This document shows, piece by piece, positions 59,861 through 64,000 of a stretch of DNA of 64,000 nucleotides (position 1 is its first letter; the number at the start of each line of letters is the position of its first letter). The notes under the pieces are model-generated. The model was not told the DNA's origin and ran no database searches. It saw nothing but the letters and a program-made list of their open reading frames with translations. The DNA comes from Terrabacter aerolatus (GTDB lineage: Bacteria; Actinomycetota; Actinomycetes; Actinomycetales; Dermatophilaceae), in assembly GCF_007991735.1 (NCBI RefSeq), contig NZ_BJYX01000001.1:248001-312000 (forward strand), read 5' to 3'. A program made the position numbers and the translations under genes.

Positions 59861-61156
59861 TCAGGCGAACAGCGCCTGTCCCCAGTGCTCCCCGTCCTTG
59901 AGGCCGGGTGGGCAGGCGAAGACGGCCGACCCGTTGTGCTCGATGTACTCGTTGAGCCCGTCGGCCTTGGCGAGCGCCCGCTGCATCGGGACGAACTGCC
60001 GACCGGGGTGGCGCATGTAGGCGAGGAAGAAGAGTCCTGCGTCGAGGTGGCCGACCCCGTCGGAGCCGTCGGTGAAGTTGTAGCCCCGGCGCAGGATGCG
60101 GATGCCGCCGAGGTTGCTCTCGTGGGCGAGCCGCACGTGGGCGTCGACGGGGATCGCGGGCCTCCCGTCCGGGCCCTTGCGAGCGAAGTCGAGCGGGTCG
60201 AACTCCTTGGACCGCCCCAGGGGCGCGCCCTCCTTCTTGTCGCGGCCGATGACGTCCTCCTGCTCCTGCAGGCTCGTCCGGTCCCAGATCTCGATGTGCA
60301 TGCGGATCCGGCGCGCGACGAGGTAGGAGCCGCCGGCCATCCAGGCCCCACCGCCGCTCTCGTCGTCGGGTGCCACCCACACGTGCTCGGCGAGACCCGC
60401 AGCCTCCTCGGCCTTGACGTTGGCCGTGCCGTCCTTGAAGCCGAACAGGTTGCGCGGCGTGGCCTGCGCCGTCGACGTCGAGGACGTGCGGCCGAAGCCG
60501 AGCTGCGACCAACGGACCGCGACGACGCCGAAGCCGAGCCGCACGAGGTTGCGCACGGCGTGGACCGCGACCTGCGGGTCGTTGGCGCAGGCCTGGATGC
60601 AGAGGTCGCCGCCGGTCCGGCGCGGGTCGAGCTGGTCACCGGTGAAGGCGGGGAGGTCCTGCAGCGCGGCCGGGCGCCTCGACGCGAGCCCGAACCGGTC
60701 GTCGAAGAGGGAGGGGCCGTAGCCGATCGTGATCGTCAGGCCCGATGCCGGCAGGCCGTAGGCCTCGCCGGTGTCCTCGGGTGCCCGGTTCGGGCCCCCG
60801 CCGACCAGGCCGCCCGGAGCAGCCTCGGCCCCGGCCGTCATGCGCTCGGCCGCCCGGGTCCAGTCCTCGAGGAGCTGTCGCAGCTGCTCGCGGTCCGTCG
60901 TCACGACGTCGAGCGCGACGAAGTGCAGACGGTCCTGGGCCGGCGTGATGATGCCGGCCTGGTGCTCGCCGCGGAACGGGATCGCCGCGTCGAGCGCGAG
61001 GGCGGCCGCCGCCGTGGACGACGGGGCACCTGCCGCGGCGTCGTCGTCACCGCGCGACACGGCATACCCCCCGACCGCGCCGGCCACGACGCCGGCGACG
61101 GCCGCCGTTCCGGAGGCGCCGAGGAGGCGTCGCCGGCTGAGGCCCTCGTCGCTCAC
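59861..61156 (-). CDS. efeB: Dyp-type peroxidase EfeB (deferrochelatase)
   Basis: A 431-residue haem peroxidase. The Tat signal SRRRLLGASGTAAVAGVVAG exports it folded. FGFKDGTANVK contains the G-x-x-D-G motif with the distal Asp; the proximal His lies further on. EfeB oxidises ferrous iron or extracts iron from haem for the EfeUO importer. Its start overlaps efeO by 4 bases. Confidence 0.93.
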   Translation of the reverse strand: MSDEGLSRRRLLGASGTAAVAGVVAGAVGGYAVSRGDDDAAAGAPSSTAAAALALDAAIPFRGEHQAGIITPAQDRLHFVALDVVTTDREQLRQLLEDWTRAAERMTAGAEAAPGGLVGGGPNRAPEDTGEAYGLPASGLTITIGYGPSLFDDRFGLASRRPAALQDLPAFTGDQLDPRRTGGDLCIQACANDPQVAVHAVRNLVRLGFGVVAVRWSQLGFGRTSSTSTAQATPRNLFGFKDGTANVKAEEAAGLAEHVWVAPDDESGGGAWMAGGSYLVARRIRMHIEIWDRTSLQEQEDVIGRDKKEGAPLGRSKEFDPLDFARKGPDGRPAIPVDAHVRLAHESNLGGIRILRRGYNFTDGSDGVGHLDAGLFFLAYMRHPGRQFVPMQRALAKADGLNEYIEHNGSAVFACPPGLKDGEHWGQALFA

Positions 61157-62310
61157 CTCGCCGCCACGACTCCGGGGACCTTCGACACCTGCTCGGAGAG
61201 CGCGTCGAGCGAGACGGTCAGCTCCTTGATGTCGGCGGCGGTCAGGGCGGTGTAGGGCACGTAGTCGGCGCCGGTCTTGTGCTTGGCGAGCAGCGCGGAC
61301 AGCTCGGTGAAGCGGGCGTCGAGGGCCTTCTGCAGGGCCGGGTCGCGCTCGGCGATGACCGGCCGCAGCGCGGCGAGCGCCTGGCGCGAGCCCTCGAGGT
61401 TGCCGTCGAAGTCCCAGAGGTCGGTGTGCGAGTAGCGCTCCTCCTCGCCGGTGATCTTGCCGGTCGCGACCTCGTCGAGCAGCGCCTTGGCGCCGTTGGC
61501 GATGGACAGGGCGGTCGGCTCGACGGTCTTGCTCCTGGCCGCGATCTCGGTGACGTCGGCGAGCAGCCGGTCGGCGATGGCGCCGGAGTCCTTCTGGAGG
61601 CCGTCCTTCCAGAGGTCCTTCTCGAGGCGGTGGTAGCCGGTGAAGGCCATGCCGTCGGCGATGACGTCCTCACGGCCGTCGATCCTGGGGTCGAGGTCGC
61701 CGAAGCTCTCGGCGACCGGCTCGATCGCCTCCCACGGGTGACGGGCCTGGGCGTAGAGCGACTTCGCCCTGGCGACGTCGCCGGACTTGACCGCAGCGAC
61801 GAACTCCTTGGTGGCGCCGACGAACTCGTCTGCCTCGGAGGCGACGAACTTCCGGTAGTCGGCGATCGCCGAGGCGACCTTGGAGTCAGCGCTGCCCTTG
61901 GCGGCGGTGCCGGTCACGGTGAACGTGCCGCGGATGCCGTCGCCGACCATGCCGGGCTTGCACGAGGTCGTGAAGGTGCCGGGCTCGGAGATCTCGACCT
62001 TGAGCTCACGGCTGAGGCCGGGCGTGATGTTCTCGATCTCGGAGACGATGCGGTCGCCCTCGGCGTAGAGGTAGAACTCGTTGACCTTGCTGCCCGAGTT
62101 CGTGACCTGGAAGGTCAACGTGCCGGCCTTGGCGGTCGTGGCGCTCAGCGTGCACGCGGTGTCGTTCGCATCGACGGTGATCGCGCCGGAGGCCCCGGCC
62201 CCGGTCGAGCCCCCGGAGGCGCCGGGCGCCTCGGCACAGCCGGCGAGGGCGAGGGCCGCGGCGAGCGACAGGGCGACGGGCACGACGGCACGGAGGGCAG
62301 GGCGGGGCAC
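61153..62310 (-). CDS. efeO: Iron uptake system lipoprotein EfeO
   Basis: A 385-residue lipoprotein (lipobox LAGC). The N-terminal cupredoxin-like domain (residues 40-135) is followed by an M75/imelysin-like domain with the HxxE motif in FTGYHRLEKDLWKDG. It binds iron outside the membrane for the EfeU channel. Overlaps efeB, 51 bases from efeU. Confidence 0.92.
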   Translation of the reverse strand: MPRPALRAVVPVALSLAAALALAGCAEAPGASGGSTGAGASGAITVDANDTACTLSATTAKAGTLTFQVTNSGSKVNEFYLYAEGDRIVSEIENITPGLSRELKVEISEPGTFTTSCKPGMVGDGIRGTFTVTGTAAKGSADSKVASAIADYRKFVASEADEFVGATKEFVAAVKSGDVARAKSLYAQARHPWEAIEPVAESFGDLDPRIDGREDVIADGMAFTGYHRLEKDLWKDGLQKDSGAIADRLLADVTEIAARSKTVEPTALSIANGAKALLDEVATGKITGEEERYSHTDLWDFDGNLEGSRQALAALRPVIAERDPALQKALDARFTELSALLAKHKTGADYVPYTALTAADIKELTVSLDALSEQVSKVPGVVAAR

Positions 62311-62361
62311 GGGTTCTCCTGGGGAGGTTCGGCGACTGAGGAGGGTCGGGCGGCGAGCGGG

Positions 62362-63225
62362 TCAGGCGGCGACGGTGGGACGCGTGTCGGTCGCCGACGT
62401 CACGGCCGGGGACTGCGGCGCGGGCCGGGCAGGGCGCAGGAAGAGCGTGAGGACGACACCGACGTAGAGCACCCACGCGACGGCCTGGAGCAGGGTCGTG
62501 GACGGCGTGAAGTTGAAGATGCCCTTGAGCAGCGTGGCGTACCAGCTGCCGGGGTCGACCGTGGCGCTGACGTCGAAGGCCAGCGTCGTGAGTCCGGGGA
62601 GGACACCGGCCTCCTGGAGGTCGTGGAGGCCGTAGGCGAGGATGCCGCCCGCGACGAGCACGAGCAGGATGCCGGTCCAGCGGAAGAACCTCGCGAGGTT
62701 GATCTTCACGGCGCCGCGGTAGATGAGCCAGCCGAGCAGGACCGCCGCGCCGAGGCCGATGACCCAGCCGATGAGGGGTTGGCTGTTGCCCTGGCCCGCG
62801 GCCTGGGTGGTGGCGTAGAAGAAGATCGCGGTCTCGAGTCCCTCGCGGCCGATGCCGAGGAAGGCGACGAGGGCGATGGCGAGGGGCCCCATGTCGAGGG
62901 CCCGGTCGAGCTTGCCCTTGAGCTCGCCGGAGATGGTGCGCGAGGCGGACTTCATCCAGAAGACCATGAAGGTCACGAAGACGACGGCGATGATCGAGGC
63001 GGTGCCGCCGATGGTCTCCTGCGCCTCGAACGTCAGCTGGCGGGTGCCGTAGGTGAGCAGGGCCCCGAGGCCCACGGACAGGACGACGGCGACGCCCACA
63101 CCGGCCCACACGTACCGCAGCGCCCACCGGCGGTCGGTCTTGACGAGGAAGGCGACGAGGATGACGACGACGAGGGCGGCCTCGAGCCCCTCTCGGAGTC
63201 CGATGAGCGCATTGCTCGCGAGCAC
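62362..63225 (-). CDS. efeU: High-affinity iron permease EfeU (FTR1 family)
   Basis: A 287-residue, seven-helix permease with both iron-binding R-E-x-L-E motifs: LIGLREGLEAALV in helix 1 and IGREGLETAIFF in helix 4. First gene of efeUOB. The start is GTG 63225. An iron box 68 bases upstream implies repression by IdeR/DtxR when iron is plentiful. Confidence 0.94.
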   Translation of the reverse strand: MLASNALIGLREGLEAALVVVILVAFLVKTDRRWALRYVWAGVGVAVVLSVGLGALLTYGTRQLTFEAQETIGGTASIIAVVFVTFMVFWMKSASRTISGELKGKLDRALDMGPLAIALVAFLGIGREGLETAIFFYATTQAAGQGNSQPLIGWVIGLGAAVLLGWLIYRGAVKINLARFFRWTGILLVLVAGGILAYGLHDLQEAGVLPGLTTLAFDVSATVDPGSWYATLLKGIFNFTPSTTLLQAVAWVLYVGVVLTLFLRPARPAPQSPAVTSATDTRPTVAA

Positions 63226-63292
63226 GGGTGCCTTCTCTCACGTCGACTACAGGAATTACGCCACACCCTCGTGACTGAATTCAGGAAAGCAC

Positions 63293-63307
63293 AGGCAAGG
63301 CTTGCCT
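63293..63307. promoter_or_regulatory. IdeR/DtxR iron box
   Basis: AGGCAAG-G-CTTGCCT is a 7-1-7 palindrome, extended to TTAGGC on the right half, matching the TTAGG-type consensus of DtxR/IdeR operators. It stands between efeU and the DUF2461 gene and could affect both. Confidence 0.82.
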
Positions 63308-63338
63308 AACAAGTCCGTCGGGGTGTCAGAGTCGACAC

Positions 63339-64000
63339 ATGAGCGCACCAGCCGCCTTCTCCGGCTTCCCACCCGCGGCCCTGGCCTTCTACGCCGAGCT
63401 CGAGGACCAGAACTCGCGCGACTGGTGGCTCGCCCACAAGGACGTCTACGACCGGGACGTCCGCGAGCCGATGCTCGCCCTGCTCGACGGCCTCGAGGAC
63501 GAGTTCGGCGAGGCGAAGCTCTTCCGACCCAACCGTGACGTCCGGTTCAGCGCCGACAAGTCGCCCTACAAGACCCACCAGGGCGCCCTCGTCGGATCGG
63601 GAACGGTCCTGGGCTACTACGTCCAGCTCAGCGCGGACGGGCTGCGTGCCGGCGGCGGCTTCCGCGCGGTGAGCCCGGCGCAGACCGCCCGCTTCCGGGC
63701 GGCGGTAGACGCGCCCTCGAGCGGCCTGGAGCTCGAGGCCGTCCTCGAGACGTTGCGCGGCAAGGACTTCGAGCTCATGGGCGAGCAGGTCAGGACGGCA
63801 CCGCGGGGGTATGCCGTCGACCACCCCCGCATCGCCGTGCTGCGTCACAAGGAGCTCATGGTCTCCCGCGACCTCGGCGCTCCGGCGTGGCTGTCGACGC
63901 GCCGCGCCCTCACCGTCGTGCGCGACACGTGGCGGGCCGTTCGGCCACTCACCGACTGGCTCGAGGAGCACGTCGGGGCGGAGACCGTCGCTCCTCGACG
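63339..64000 (+). CDS. DUF2461 (TIGR02453) family protein, truncated by the window end
   Basis: The visible 220 residues match the DUF2461 family throughout: FPPAALAFYAELEDQNSRDWWLAHK, then PNRDVRFSADKSPYKTHQGA and GYYVQLSADGLRAGGGFRA. CAGAGT lies 6 bases before ATG 63339, a leaderless arrangement. Function is unknown. The end of the gene is outside the window. Confidence 0.85.
   Translation, partial: MSAPAAFSGFPPAALAFYAELEDQNSRDWWLAHKDVYDRDVREPMLALLDGLEDEFGEAKLFRPNRDVRFSADKSPYKTHQGALVGSGTVLGYYVQLSADGLRAGGGFRAVSPAQTARFRAAVDAPSSGLELEAVLETLRGKDFELMGEQVRTAPRGYAVDHPRIAVLRHKELMVSRDLGAPAWLSTRRALTVVRDTWRAVRPLTDWLEEHVGAETVAPR

Larger units (their letters stand above)
1755..63815. repeat. Iterated octamer GTATGCCG / CGGCATAC, about 43 copies
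   Basis: Every GTATGCC I found is followed by G. Forward copies start at 1755, 3754, 6805, 8186, 11339, 12595, 14213, 16601, 23263, 25662, 28352, 29355, 37646, 39831, 42448, 44650, 46611, 49672, 54019, 54950, 58233, 63809. For reverse copies I list the first G of GGCATAC: 2364, 3248, 7118, 7895, 11818, 13610, 16826, 23378, 24909, 30123, 32048, 34979, 38662, 41530, 44678, 46253, 47738, 50486, 56374, 58494, 61061. The two strands are balanced. At about 72% G+C roughly two would be expected. Copies lie both in genes and between them. Confidence 0.85.

Noticed and set aside
1-64000. tRNA, rRNA, CRISPR array, insertion sequence or prophage
   Set aside because: I looked for cloverleaf-like segments, regularly spaced repeats, transposases, integrases and phage structural genes and found none.

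Overview
The window is about 64 kb of very G+C-rich chromosomal DNA. Gene content and style point to an actinobacterium, most likely an Intrasporangiaceae/Micrococcales-type soil or water organism. The clues are F420-type PPOX and DinB proteins, actinobacterial SerS and Zwf, an IdeR/DtxR iron box, GTG starts and many leaderless promoters. I see no phage, insertion sequence, CRISPR array, rRNA or tRNA gene.

Layout. 0-6.8 kb: the end of a LytR_C protein, a TauE/SafE transporter, an SCO6745-family protein, a LacI regulator divergent from an isomerase/oxidoreductase pair, an alpha/beta hydrolase and a pterin-dehydratase-like/VOC fusion. 6.8-10.3 kb: a second LacI regulator divergent from another oxidoreductase/isomerase pair. 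10.4-18 kb: a ferric-reductase-like flavoprotein, an aldo/keto reductase with a MerR-style promoter, a PPOX protein, a patatin with a 19-codon leader ORF, an unknown protein, and an Imm5-like/rifampin ADP-ribosyltransferase fusion. 18.1-23.3 kb: an OmpR-type two-component system, with a frameshifted regulator, divergent from a LolA-like lipoprotein-carrier/ABC exporter operon.

23.4-41 kb is the metabolic core, myo-inositol catabolism. A nine-gene leftward operon (iolG, iolC, a Cgl0159-type aldolase, iolB, iolD, iolH, iolA/mmsA, iolE and a second iolG) faces a rightward sugar ABC importer with a universal stress protein. Two TTGACA boxes are separated by an operator-like segment. A GntR/UTRA regulator and a further Gfo/Idh/MocA oxidoreductase follow. 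Imported inositol would be oxidised, dehydrated, hydrolysed, isomerised, phosphorylated, cleaved and finally converted to acetyl-CoA by this set.

41-54 kb: seryl-tRNA synthetase, a lipoprotein, catalase, an ABC exporter divergent from a NarL-type two-component system, an ABC-F protein with a structured leader, small membrane proteins, a frameshifted BrkB-type protein and glucose-6-phosphate dehydrogenase. 54-58.7 kb: an Smr protein, small hypothetical genes, a two-gene RiPP locus and a sixth Gfo/Idh/MocA oxidoreductase. The RiPP locus is a 58-residue Ser/Asp-rich precursor followed by an MvdD-type ATP-grasp ligase, i.e. a candidate minimal graspetide system, and is the best candidate for an undescribed system here. 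58.7-64 kb: a lipid kinase, the efeUOB iron-uptake operon under an iron box, and a truncated DUF2461 gene.

A second striking signal runs through the whole window. The octamer GTATGCCG (or its complement) occurs about 43 times, in genes and between them, in both orientations, often forcing rare codons.
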